This document shows, one piece after another, positions 32,701 to 45,900 of a stretch of DNA of 64,000 bases. The translations under genes were made by a program, and so were the position numbers. The notes below the pieces were generated by a model that was given only the letters and a program-made list of their open reading frames with translations, was not told the origin of the DNA and searched no databases. The stretch comes from Patella vulgata (lineage: Eukaryota; Mollusca; Gastropoda; Patellidae): the NCBI RefSeq assembly GCF_932274485.2, contig NC_065885.2, forward strand, positions 34,857,062-34,921,061, written 5' to 3'. Within the stretch, counting starts at the first letter, position 1; each line of letters begins with the position of its first letter.

Positions 32701-33060
32701 TCTTATCGTATATTTAAAATTGAACATTTGAATGGTTGTTTTAAAATATCTTTCATGAACATAATGATATTTATTTTCTCTGGCAACCAAACAGCTGGTG
32801 TAAAGGCCTAGATTAATTACCTGTTGGCCATGTCATAAGCGACAGCTGATATAACAATATGTATACCGGTATATCAACACATTAATTTGTGTATGGTGAT
32901 ACAAATATGTATTAACTGACATGTGTAATCACACTTTACTTTTCCATTTTCCCACTGGGGCTCGTCAATGTGTTATCCCCAACAATTGTATTTAAAATAA
33001 GGGAACAATTTTGAGTAAATTCTTAATTTAAGTCTAAGGGGGCCTGAATATGCCTAGGAA

Positions 33061-33397
33061 ATGAAATGAAATGGGGTTTAACATCCTACTGTTCTGCTCC
33101 AACTGGACTAATAAAGATGAGTATACACCGTACAGTGTGCTATGAGGGAAATTTTGCTCCGGCCTACTCCTAAATCGAATTCCAACTGTCAAGGAATCTT
33201 TTAAATGCACTCCAATGTGTACACGGGACTTTGGGTTTTTCTCCCATCCGAATGACTAGACAGCTGTCCTTGTCAGGCCCTCTGTCCTCCACTACTGACA
33301 AGGGGAAACCACTCCTGAAATTCTTGGCCAACACCGGGAGCGAACCGCGACCTGCAGGCTAGAGAGCCAGCATCTTACCTACTTAGCCACTGTGGCT
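33061..33397 (-). repeat. Full-length tRNA-derived SINE (family 1), best copy
   Basis: Minus strand: head GGAGCCACAGTGGCTAAGTA (A-box), then the B-box-like GGTTCGCTCCC, a body of about 230 bp and the 3' end GTTAAACCCCATTTCATTTC. About 335 bp. Confidence 0.85.
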
Positions 33398-33540
33398 CCA
33401 ATATATATATACTAGCTGTGAGGTTGATTTCATGATTAGAACATGACTCAGATGGTTACATGGGTTTTCTCCAGTTTTGCTATTCTTCAACAAATTAACA
33501 AAAAAGATGAACTTACCTAGTTGTGTAGGGTGTGAATTAA

Positions 33541-33841
33541 ACTCCACTTCTTTCTCTATGGACAGTGGCTCAGTTCATAGTCGCTGACTCATTAATCTCA
33601 TGAGGTCCACCGAGAATGATTCTGTGTATTTTTCAGCATGGTTTCCCCTTGTCACACGTTCAGGAGGGTGGGGGGGAGCATACAAGGAACAGTTACAGTC
33701 GTTCAGATGGGACTTTGTTGAAGAGTAGGAGGAAACACTGGTCTTGTAGCATACTGCATGGCATATGCCTGTCTTTGTTAGTCTAGTTTGTGCCGAAAAG
33801 TACAATGTTACGTTAAACCCCATTTCATTTTATTTTATTTC
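33541..33841 (+). repeat. SINE (family 1), plus strand
   Basis: The A-box-like ACAGTGGCTCAGTTCATAG starts it and GTTACGTTAAACCCCATTTC plus a TTTATTTC tail ends it. The minus-strand frame here is incidental. Confidence 0.75.
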
Positions 33842-34069
33842 TATGGAGAGAACCTTAGACCAGAGCAGAAAATATAATTGAGGGGTCATGTGAGATTCAT
33901 GTGAGATTCAAACTATTTCTCATAACTAACAAAGTCCAGTTGAAATTATAGTTAGACTTTACACTGGCAAAAAACTACTCCAAATTGCAAAGCAATAGAA
34001 CAATTTGTCTCTTAAAAACAGCAAACAACAATCCCAGCAAACAGTGTTGATGAAAGATAAAACCCTTGA

Positions 34070-34380
34070 ATGAAATGGGGTTTAACAGGATTTTTCAAAG
34101 TGATCAAGGGCCATAACTCAATGAACTTAAACACTGTATAAATTTCAGTTGGCAACATTAGCTTCTTGAAAGTCCACACTGTGTTTTACTAGGCTTCTTC
34201 GTTTCACGATCTTAAACCCTATCTATAAATTTGAAGTCAATCAGATGATAACTTCACCCTCTAGACAGGTTCAATATAATTTCCAGAATGATAAAAGGCT
34301 ATAACTCTGGCAGTAATTATCATTGGAAAATGTTGATCTTGTGAAGGTAAAAAACTGTATAAATTTACTTAAGTTTTTAT
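34070..34380 (-). repeat. Degraded 150-bp monomers (two copies)
   Basis: TTTTTCAAAGTGATCAAGGG-CCATAACTC, AATTTGAAGTCAATCAGATG and CTATAACTCTGGCAGTAATT are the reverse complement of the monomer at 27730-28920. Preceded by a short SINE tail (AATGGGGTTTAACAGG). Confidence 0.75.
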
Positions 34381-37300
34381 AGCTATGTGAGCAGATAAAA
34401 ACAATGATAAACAAAGTTACATATACAAAACAATATTTAATACATCTGATACAAGTTTAAAATCTGTAGTAATTACATCAAAGACATACAATATCTGAAT
34501 ATACAATATGTCCAAAAACACTAGAAAAAAAAACAACATACACTGTATAAATACCACAGAACTGACAAAATTATTTATTAAAATATTTACAAAACAGTGT
34601 TAGTAGATTACATATAACATAAAAACTTGATGATTTATAAAATATTTAAAGATTGATTCCTGTCAAAAGAATAAAACAAATTACAATGAAAATGTTAGAA
34701 ATATTGACTATTAATAAATACAGCAGCCATCATGCATGACCATACTCAAAAGCCTATTATTTTTTTTCTATTTTAATTCAGTTTTGTGACAGGACTTTAG
34801 CTTTAAAAAAATAGTTCAATTATGATTTATTTACGGTATGTTAATCTTTTCTTCAGCAAATGACACAAATGTGTATCCAAACAAATGATACCCACAATTT
34901 TCTCAGAACACTGATCATTGTAATTTGGTTAGAGTATGGATTACTGGGTCTAAATTTGGTAAACAAAGTGCATGTAACACAAGGGGAATTATTTTAATTT
35001 TTATTTCTCTGATTTACTATATTTGAAATAGTTTTGTGGTCAATAAAATTATTCAAATTAAAATCAGAACAGTGTGTAATTAATTTTCAGGACCCCAAAA
35101 TTCTTTTTAAGAAATAATACATCTTTTACTTTAAGACTTCCAGGTGATATACATACAATTCAACTGTATATGTTGCTATTATGGTCAATAAAATCGTTTG
35201 CTCCCAAATAAAAAATACAACATGTGCATTTATTTCAACTTTCATGTTAATTTAGAAATATATAAAATATTTTATAATTTCAATAATGTTTACATACTAA
35301 TAAATTTATATTTATGGATAATATAAAGTTATATTAAAATTTATTTATTCTAAATTGTGTTTTAATTCAAAGGAGCCAAATCTCTTTGATTTAGGTCCAA
35401 ATAAAATAATGAATTGGGTTATTTGATGTTTTAATTGGATTAGAGAAGGAGTTATTTTGTTTCGAAAGATTAAGCAAAGGTCACTAATTTAAAATTATTT
35501 TTACTGTGTCGACAGTGGAATACAAAATCAATTACATCTCAATGCCGGTTCTATCTATAAACAGAAAATTGTCTGCCTATAAAACATATCAACCAGATCA
35601 AATTCAAAGAAATCAACATTTTATTTTTGAACCAAAACAAAGAGGTCCAGTCGTTTAAACCAATTGTGAGGTATTGGGTTCTTTGGTAATATATAAACAC
35701 AAAAAAAATAAACGTAGCTTATGTTTACTGATAAGTTGTCTTCTTAAACTTATACATATTCACATGGATGTAACCAGCATCACATACAATTACATATTCT
35801 TACATAGTATATCATGTAGAACTATCATCTCCTTTGTTTTAACAGACACTCATCATTTTACATATTTTTTTTTTGTTCTGATATTGATCTATTTATGTGG
35901 TGGTGGTTTTATGTCAGTCTCTTTGTATATACGACTCTGGTCTGGATGTTACTATATACTGTATATTATTATGACATATTTCATAATGATACATAATCAA
36001 TTGTATTAAATGACCTGATACATAATCTATATGGAAATAACTGTTGTGTGAATATATAATTAAGTTGGATGAATAATTATAATATGCAATACTAGTAAAA
36101 TTGCCATAACCTTTGAATATTATAATTTCTATGAAGTGACTATTTGATAAATGAAATATGAACCTGAGGTTTGATTTGACTAGACTGATGAAAATACTAA
36201 TAAAAGTAAAGCCTAAAGCTGAATGCAATTAAATATTATGACAGGTATCATACTAAAATATTTGCACTTTTGGATGATTTTACGAACTATATTTAACAAC
36301 CAAAATTCATAAACAGCATGATTTTCAGATCATTGATAGATCAATATACATGTAAGACCGTAAAAATATATTAAGATCATACAATAAATTAAAAGCACTA
36401 TTACATTAGTGCTTACCTGAAATTCATTTAAATTAACCATTTTATGCCATTTTACATAACCTACTAACCTAAATGATAGTAAAATTTTCTCAAAAAAATC
36501 CTCTAACTAAAAGGACATTTCTAAAAAAAAGCTATAAAATTGTGTGTAAGTGTAAAATTACAAATAAAGTATAAGATTATAAATCAAATAATGAAGATTT
36601 GTTGCTAAGATACATGTATAAACATCATTATATTCAAACAATACATAGACATTCTTGGATAACATAAAAAAACCAAAGGACACTTAGAAACTAAACAAAA
36701 TATTTTGGAAACAGTTATTAATGTGTGTGTTGAGGTATTATGGCTGACTATGAAAATTGGCAGTAGTAGCTGATGGTTGATCAAATTATAGAATATGATT
36801 ATGAGAATTATGCAATATGCAATTATGCCTTGAATTATTGTCTTTTATATATAAATCATTTTAAACTTATATTCTTTTATGCATAAAATGCTATTCCCTT
36901 TCTTAGGAGAAAAGCCATTTAAAAACTAGCCTTAAGGGGATCATTCGCACTTGGTATGGTCGTTTTTTAGTAAAAATGAAAAAGAAATTAAAAATGTTGT
37001 TTACATAAAATCTTGTTTGGATAAAGTATACTTAACTTGTTTTTATTTCTCCTGAAAATGATGATTTTCTACAAATATAACGACTTATAATTAATTATTA
37101 TCCATAATTAATCTTTTGCCTTTGAAATATTGCCTAAATTCACCCCTCGTAACATCTATGCAAATTAACAAGGTCCAAAGGTGTTTCGAGAAATATAAAT
37201 GCCTAACGAAATGGTTTGACAATTTTCTTAGGCAAGAAACTAGCTTTAGAATCGCATTTACAGTTACATATTTTTATTCAGTATATATCTAGACTTGGTT

Positions 37301-39860
37301 TTATGGCTTATCGAATATCTTATTTATCGTGAGAATATTTGGTATGGGAATGAGAAAATCCAGTGGACACACATGTTCAAAATAACAATAACACAAGAAA
37401 AGCTATTGCAATGGAGAATGAGAGAATATATTTATATATAATAATGCATGGTATGAAGAATAGAAATGTATGAAATAGAACAAAGATACACACATCTAAT
37501 ATAATGATGTATGTTCTATATCTATTGCAATTATGTATATAAGATATATCTCTAAATCATTTAAACCAAAACTACTCTATCTAAAATCCTAAAACCTCTT
37601 CTAAATATTGCACAAAATGTCGATATACTCAATATATCCCCATGACAATTCATAAAATATGTCATAATTATGAAATATACCATTTATGTATATTGCTTAG
37701 ATAATTATCCAATAATTATTAATAAAACAATTAAATCAGTATTAGTTATCAGGTACAAACACATATTTTATACCAAGTTGATCATTTTATAAATTATTTT
37801 TTAAGATATTTAAAAACTTGATTAATTTCCAGTACGGTACACAATATTATTAATTAGTGTATAGCACAGGTAAAATATTTACAATTAATTACAATTTGTT
37901 TGTAATTATATCTTTTATATAGATATGCAGCATGCACTACCTTAAAATCCATTCAAATCTTATAACAAAATGATATTTAATATAAAATGAACACCTAATT
38001 AATATAATACACTTATCTACATATATATTTACATTTGAATAACCTTTATTTCATTATCTGAGTTTCAGTACTCTGCCTCCCTGATGTTACTTATAAATTT
38101 ACATAGGCACAATTTCTTTGGCAGATCTACTTTGGAAAAATATTCTTGTGTGAATGCCCACTTTCTTTGCAATATTTATTTTGGAAAGTTTCTGTGAGAT
38201 GATATGTTTGGTCCGAAACTGTGGCAAATAAGCTGATTTTTAATCATCATATTAACTTCAAGAAATGTATGTTTATCGGAACAACTGACCAATTCTACAT
38301 GTGAATGGAGCAGACTAAGTCTTTGACATACACAGGTCGTAATTCTAAGAAATGCAATTACTGTTCATAACTGAGCGACGCATTAATTAGGCTTCTGTAG
38401 TAGCTTGATAAAGACTAGGGAAGCAACCTCGAAACATATCTTGTAAACATTAATTGCATTCCATAGAATAACTATATACCACCAATTCATTTATTTAATG
38501 CTATTGAAACAACAAATCTTTGGACTAATTTTTGATTCTGTGTGGTACATTTTAAAAATTACAGAAACTTTTTCCATATAAATTAGCTTCAAGGTCTTAT
38601 TTGATAAGGTAGTGTTATTTATGGTCTTAATTGACAAGGCAGTGTTGTTTATGGTGTTATTTGACAAGGCCATGTTATGTATTGTCTTAGTAAGATATTA
38701 TATTTATGATTGTCAAATACATTTATCAGGTTGATAATTGAGCCTACAAGTAGACGTCTGATTTTATAGAGTGACTTCCCTTTACTATGGGTAATATAAA
38801 AGCGTGGTAATTAATGAGAATGTTTTGAATTTTTTAAAATAAAAAACAGGTCATGCAGCCTTTTTAAGTGACACAGCTATATCTGATATGGCCTTAACTG
38901 TGGGAAAAAAATGACACAAAATTTTGACCAACTGAAGTGAAAGCAGTCTTGCTTTCAACTCTATATTAAAAATAATTATTTAGCCTATCAAGATGTCATT
39001 AAAGGTTATTTTTAAGGACGGATCACAAACTGGCAGTATCACAACATTGAATTACATACATCCAATAAATATATTGGTCCAAATATATATATAAAGAAAT
39101 ATTCACAATTTATACATATGATGCAATATATTCAGACGGTAATTTACTTTCTATATTTTTCTATTTGCACATGTTCTCTATTTTGATTTGTACCTGAAAG
39201 AAGAAGAAAATAATGGATGGTGAATATGATATGCTGACTTTATTTATCAGGAGAAGTTTTGAGGCAATGCATTTGTTTTTAGGGATTAAAGGAATCAGTC
39301 CCAGATATATTTTAGTGAATACAACTGGTTAATTTGGTGTGACAGATTCTTAAAATCTTTATCCTCATACTATATGCCTCATTATCAGAAAATAATGTTC
39401 CATGTTCGGCCGATTATCGGCAAAGGATGTTCTGTCAATGAGTCTCACAATTTTATAAGTAAACTTGACATATTTTGAAGAGAAAACACAAGTGTAATTA
39501 ATTAAAGGCCAGATTGAAACATGTCTTATATTGATCTGGTAATAAACCGGAGGTTGGCCAGTTACTTACTGATAATACTGCAAACATTTTCTTTGATGAT
39601 ACAAGCTACTTATCAATGTAATATTCAGATTAACAAAACTGATAGCGAACATTAACTATCCATAATTCTAATACCCCCAAAAAGGATTAATATTAACATC
39701 ATAATAGATGGTAATATGTAAGGGAGAGAACTTCTCCTTGTCAGCCCTTCTTGAATAAACCTTGCAGATCATTCACAGCCTACAATGGGATTCGTAGCTA
39801 TGGATCACTAACTGGTAAAGATTATTATCAGAGAAAATAAACTTAAGTTAAAATTGAAAG
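34381..39860. other. Intergenic, AT-rich, no gene seen
   Basis: About 5.5 kb downstream of the ADAMTS gene. It may include its 3' UTR, as no clear end is defined. Frames at 35674-36009 and 35914-36228 are low-complexity and lack codon bias or domains. TA-rich microsatellites are common. Confidence 0.6.
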
Positions 39861-39866
39861 TTTATT
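39861..39866 (-). promoter_or_regulatory. AATAAA just after the ADAMTS stop codon
   Basis: A hexamer within 10 bp of the stop. If used it would give an unusually short 3' UTR. Further hexamers occur downstream in AT-rich DNA and I cannot choose between them. Confidence 0.25.
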
Positions 39867-39869
39867 TAC

Positions 39870-39962
39870 CTAAGGTCTAAGTTGTAGTTGTAAACCTGCT
39901 GCTGCGTCTGGTGAACATCTTCCACAATAACCACCACAAACTCCCTTAATTATCTCCCCTTC
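39870..39962 (-). CDS. ADAMTS exon X: end of GON domain and stop
   Basis: Encodes [20 protein letters not shown] followed by a short hydrophobic end LQLQLRP and TAG at 39870-39872. Human ends VVGKCGGYCGKCTPSSGTG. The last three GON cysteines are here. An AATAAA at 39861-39866 lies only a few bases past the stop, so a second, farther signal is more likely the working one. Confidence 0.95.
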   Translation of the reverse strand, partial: EGEIIKGVCGGYCGRCSPDAAAGLQLQLRP

Positions 39963-42900
39963 CTGTATAATAAAAATACATTTTATCAGTTCAGAATTTT
40001 CTGTTGCCCTTTATATTGTCAGATATTGCCAAGAATTTGAGCAGCAGGGTGTCCAAGATGAAGACAAGGTCAAGTTTGGCACAAGTTCTGGGGGATTACC
40101 TGAGAAGTTTATAAAATGAGAAGCTAAGAGACAATATTTCTGCTCATTTAGATGCATATATGTATAGGATTACAGTGTGTTTGTTCAATGTTATTTCAAT
40201 GAGTGTAGGACACATGCTTGATTGCTTTTAGTATATATCTTTTTTAACATGTATTTTTTGGATAAAATAATTCAAGGATTTTCATCACAAAAAGGGATAG
40301 ATATTATTGAATACATAACCAAGGCAGGCAGTAGTATTAATTTGGTTATGAAATTGACACGTTTGCAAAATTAATATTGGAGATTTGTGAGAAGGAATTT
40401 TTTTGTTCAATTAGCTAGTTTTTCTAACGTGCAATTTTACTGATGCATTGATGAAGGTATCAATGTTTTCTTTCACCTGATATCAGCACTACTGATATTT
40501 ATAAATAGAATATAAACTTACCCGTACTCTCCAGATACGTTGTGAAGCTTTACTACCATGTAATATCCATGTGGTATTAACAGATACTATAAAACCTGTA
40601 TTTACTAAATTTATATTAAACTTTCCCTGTAATATACACATAATATAATAATTAATATACAGCAATACCAACACAACTAGTTCATTATGAGACAAAGAAA
40701 TAGTGATCCTTTACATCCACAAAAATCCCACTGCAGGTAAAGTTGTCTAACTAGTCAATATTTTCAAGTTTGTAGGTAAGGGAAACATTTTAAGGAAAAC
40801 ATTTGGCTATATTGAAATACAGGGCTTTTTTGTGGTGGATTAACACAGAATGTCTAAACTGCAAGTGTGTATAGGTTTTCGGTTATAGTAAAACTAGAAC
40901 TGTAATTTGCAATGGTTCAAAAAGAAAGTATGTCAGATTACAATGTAATGTACACATTAGAAAAAAAAATAAATTCAATCAAACTGTAATTTAATTTTAA
41001 CAAGAATGCCAGAATGGCTGACAATAGGAAAAAAGTAACTGAAAGCATGTATTTATTATTTTATTACATTTGAACAGTAAGAATATATTTTACCTGTGGA
41101 CAGTCGTGAGAACTATAACAGTCACCAGCTGAACCATATGGTATAAATTTACTACTTTCACTTACACTAAACGTACTATCTTGTGCTGAAAAACACAATT
41201 ACACATATTGTTACATTCAAAACACATAACACATGCTGTTATATCCAAAAACATAGTAACACATAATATTATGCCCAGAACACATAATAACGAAATGAAA
41301 TGAAATGGGGTTTAACGATCTACTGTTCTGCACACATAATAACACATATTGTTACATCCTAAAACATAATAACACATAGGCCTACTATTACATCCAAAAC
41401 ACATTATCATACATATTGTTACATCCAAAAACATAATAACACATATTGTTACATTCAAAATCTTAAATTGGCTAGATCTCTTAATAATAGTTGAAGTCCA
41501 AATTAAGTGTAAAATTTGACTAAATACATACACAATTCAGTTCTGATACACTAGAGTGGAAGTCATGTCTGTTCATTAATTATACTTATGTCTTTTTAAC
41601 ATTTTTATGAAATAAAACTTGTTTATAAAACATAAATAGAATGGAGTTTAACATCTTGTCAACACAATTGTTTTGAAACCAGCAGGTGGTTATTTATTCT
41701 AGGATCAAATGTGCAATGTGTGTGTGGGGGGGGGGGGGGAGACTAACATATTATTTAGTCAATGGTCAGGTGTGCAATAATAGGGAAGATTATTTTTGCC
41801 TGGGCAGTGGCCTTTCAAACAGACTAAGTTTGAATGTTTCAAATTTTCATTTATTTTCAAATATTATAGAAGTATTGTTAAAAAAAATAAACATTGTTTT
41901 TACTTACTAAGTATTTTTAATGTATTTAAATCTATTCTAATTTTATTATATTTAGTAAAACCAGCTTGACGATAGGCTTTCTTACGACATTTATCACAAC
42001 CTTCTACTCTTGTTCCATTATACGGACATTTACCAGGTCTTCTTAATCTGAAAATTCAAAAAAAGATTGTCATAATTTACAACTATAAATGGATTGATTG
42101 CATGGGAGTTAAAAAATAAATTAAAATTGTACACTGCAAATTTAACGAAGAGTCTTTAATTAAACAATGCTGATTAAAGCAGATTCTTGCACATCTGATT
42201 AAAATGTTTTGAGAGGGATTTGAAGCAGCCTTTTGATAGATAAACAAGTTTAAATGTGTTTTTAGTCCAAACATATCATCAAACCACACAGTTTCTATGC
42301 GAGAAGGCATCTTTAATCAGTTATATATTTAACGGGCCAAAGCACTGTTGTTATGGTAATCATCACAATATATACATAATATTCTTCTTAGACCCTTATA
42401 AACAATGACATAAAGTACAAAGTAAAGGTTCAACGAGGATACTCCCATCTGCAAAACATGCAGACCATCTATCACGTCTCTCTACCAGTAAGATCCAGTT
42501 TTTCTTGGTCTCATCCAGATACTGTAACAGAACACAATTTTTATGGGAAAACAATCAGTAGTGTTTATTCTAAAAGCACAATATTTTGACTAATATCCTC
42601 ATTGTGCTTGATAACAATACTTGTCGAAACATTGTGCTTTCAGAATAAAACTGATCTTTCCCATAAAAATTGTGATCTATTAATGGGTTTCTCAATCACT
42701 AAGCGCCACTTAAAGATTATGATCATGCTGTAGCACAAGGAATATTTTTAGAAAACTTAACTTACCTCATGTCATAAACTTCTGCAAAGTTACCATCAGT
42801 TGATTCTTGTAGAGACAGATATTCTGTTGGAGTTGGTTTTCTCATATCTTTACAATAAATCTGTTTAATTAAAATCAACATTTAGATTCCCAACATGCCA

Positions 42901-45900
42901 GAATACAGATTAAATAGGGAGTTTAAAACCGAACAAAATCAAAAGTACTTCTATCAAACACATGACAAGCAAGATAGTTCACATATATTGTGTGGCCCAG
43001 AAAAAAACAAGTACACTATTCAAAGTGGAATAATTCAAAACGTATTATACCTATATCATTAATATTTCACATGTTGTACAATATGGATGGTTGACAACCT
43101 CACTCCAAATATCAGTTCAACCACTCTAATAGTATTATCATAGTAAGAGTTTTTAAAAAGAATGCCAAATCAAGTTTTGCCAGACTGAGAAGTTACATTA
43201 TATTCACCTCAGTTTATATAAACATATGGTCAATATGTTCTCCGACTTGCTCGTTAGCACATTTTTCCCCCAGAATTCAAATTTCCTATTTCTTCTAAGC
43301 TTATTTCTCCCCATTTTGCATGAATTGTATAAAGACAATGACTCAACACAAAATAAGCTGCATATCAATAGTGGTTTTTTTCTCAAGATTTAAAATGGCA
43401 GAGGTTTGAGAGATACCCACTCCACAAAACAGATCTACTCATTAAACAGTTCACTTTATTTCAATTATAGTCTGTGTGAACGCTAAACTCGCCTGGATTA
43501 AAAACTCTGGTCTTTTTAAACTGCTATACAACTATGGTGTCTGAACTACATATTAGTTGAAATCACTTCACTGGTTCTAAATGGGAAGTGTATATTGTTT
43601 AGTCGAAGCGACAGAAGTGACAAAATGGCCTGATAAAGTAAGCTACTTACTGAGACAAGTTGCGATGATATCAATATTCTATAATCTCCATCTTTTCTAA
43701 TAGTTGTTAATTCTTTTAATTCTTTACATGATCTAGCATAACCTATAAATATAAATACATAAATAACTGGATGAGAAGTCGAAGACAAAACATAAACTCA
43801 TGGGATCAAAGTTTGGAATTTTGAATATAATTCACAGCTTGATGTCCAACTGAGCAATTCGTGGTCAGACATTTGCCAATTCCCGGCAAATCTGACTGAC
43901 ACAGCATCCCTGGATCAACCCCAAGTTATCACAAAGGATGGACCACCCTTCCCATACAGCCCTGATTAGAATTTATACTTACATGGATTAGTATAGCAAT
44001 GTTGAGATGATGGTGGTTTATACCGGAGATCACAGCGACTACGAGATCGTTTATTATTATGCTTATCTACACATATTGTCATTCTTCTTTGTTTTCCACT
44101 ACCACATTTAGCAGAACACTGTAAAAAAATAAAAACCAAAATATTTTTTACTTAATAAAAATGCTAAAAATGCTATAAAAGCAAACTAACAGTGAGACTG
44201 ATGACTCTGCCTCAATCCCAAAATAAATATAGCCACTCATTAATTACTTTTTTATAAGCTTAACCGGAGCAGAAAATGTTCATTATTGTGTTCCAAAGCA
44301 AATTGTGTATCTCTGCTTAGCCTAAACAGGAAATGCTCAGCGAGACATTCAACAAAGGCAGACCCAATTTAATTTTTATTTGTTCGGTTCATGATAAATA
44401 AATAACCTCTTGAATCACATGAAAGATGTTTAGTTTGAAATTTCAAAACTTAAAATTTTGAAACTAAAAGCTTCTGAACAGCCCAAAGAACTCCTTTTTT
44501 TTAAAATTAGTTTTTTACCTGAAGAAATCAGATGACAAATTAATGCAAGAATTATGGATTTATTGGGGAAGGGGCGCAACTCTTATTTGACTTGGCCAGA
44601 AGATACTGGATAAATCAACCACATTAAAAACCAAACTCCCGGTTACACATAAGCAATGGACTTTTCGTCAAATATTGACAACGGTCCCAGACCCTCCATA
44701 TGTTGAAGACTAGGAGGTTCTGGGTGACCGAGACTAGGTATTAGTCAGACCTAAAACCAAAATGTGATAAATATACAAGAACTATAGACAGTCTAGTCAA
44801 GCCTGGAAATAAGGTACATGCCACAGACATTGACAGGTACAATTTCAGACTTTGTCAGGCACAATCCCTCTGACACCTGTCATTTTGTCTGAGGCTGATT
44901 TGTCTTTTACTCTAGACTTTTATTTTGATATCTATTTCTAGCACAAAGTTAAAAAAATGTGAGGCACTAAAACCCTTATTTCTAGGTCTGAGTCTAGTGA
45001 TCAACCAATTAATGTTTTCTTTCCATTGATGTTTTATTTCACAGTATACAATTACTGTGAAAAAAAGTTAAAAAATTTACCTCTCCCCACGGTCCAACTC
45101 TCCAGTGATATCGAGCGTCACATTCACCAAAGTTACAGTATTGGAAGGTCAAAGGTCGCTCTTGTGGTTTACATTTATTCTTGACTTCTCCTGGTAAAAT
45201 CCAACCTTCTTTAGTAACAGCCTGACATATTACTACACGTGTTTGTGAACCCTGTCCACAATTAGCTGAACACTATTTTGAAAAAAAATCATTTTCAATG
45301 AATTGATATAGTAATAGTTCTTCTAGAAAAACACAAGTCATCAGATGAAACAAATTTAACAATTCTATGCGCCCAAAACTGCCCATGCTCTGAATCTTTG
45401 GAATTTTCCAATCCTGGCCTTCTCTTATTGGAGGTGGCTCCCATGGCGTTGACCAGGAAAGTATGCCTAGTCGTATGGGAGAGAGAGAGAGAAATGGGCT
45501 TTAACATCCACTCGACACATACTAGGTCATTTCGGGACTAACATATGGTTTAATTTTATTTCAATAATTCGCTTGCGCGTAGGGGTCTTTAGCAGTGGGT
45601 GGAAACCGGAGGACCCGGAGAAAACCCACGAGGTTGGACAGGCGACCCTACTCCTTGCCACGTACAACCGGGGATTCGAAACCACGCCAGTCGACTCAAT
45701 GACAGACTTTATGATACAGCACGCGCACGCTAACCATTCAGCCATCCAACCCCCCCTAGATTTATGGAGTCTACTTGTAGATTTATGTGTACATGAAAGT
45801 TTTATAGAAAAAATAAAACTTTTAAGGCTAGATTCTCCTAATTGGCACATGCATTCGTAGAAAAAGAAGCTAACAGATGTGTTGACGAGGCATTAAACTC

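Noticed and set aside
35674-36228. Overlapping frames on both strands in intergenic DNA
   Set aside because: AT-rich, no domain, no splice partners.
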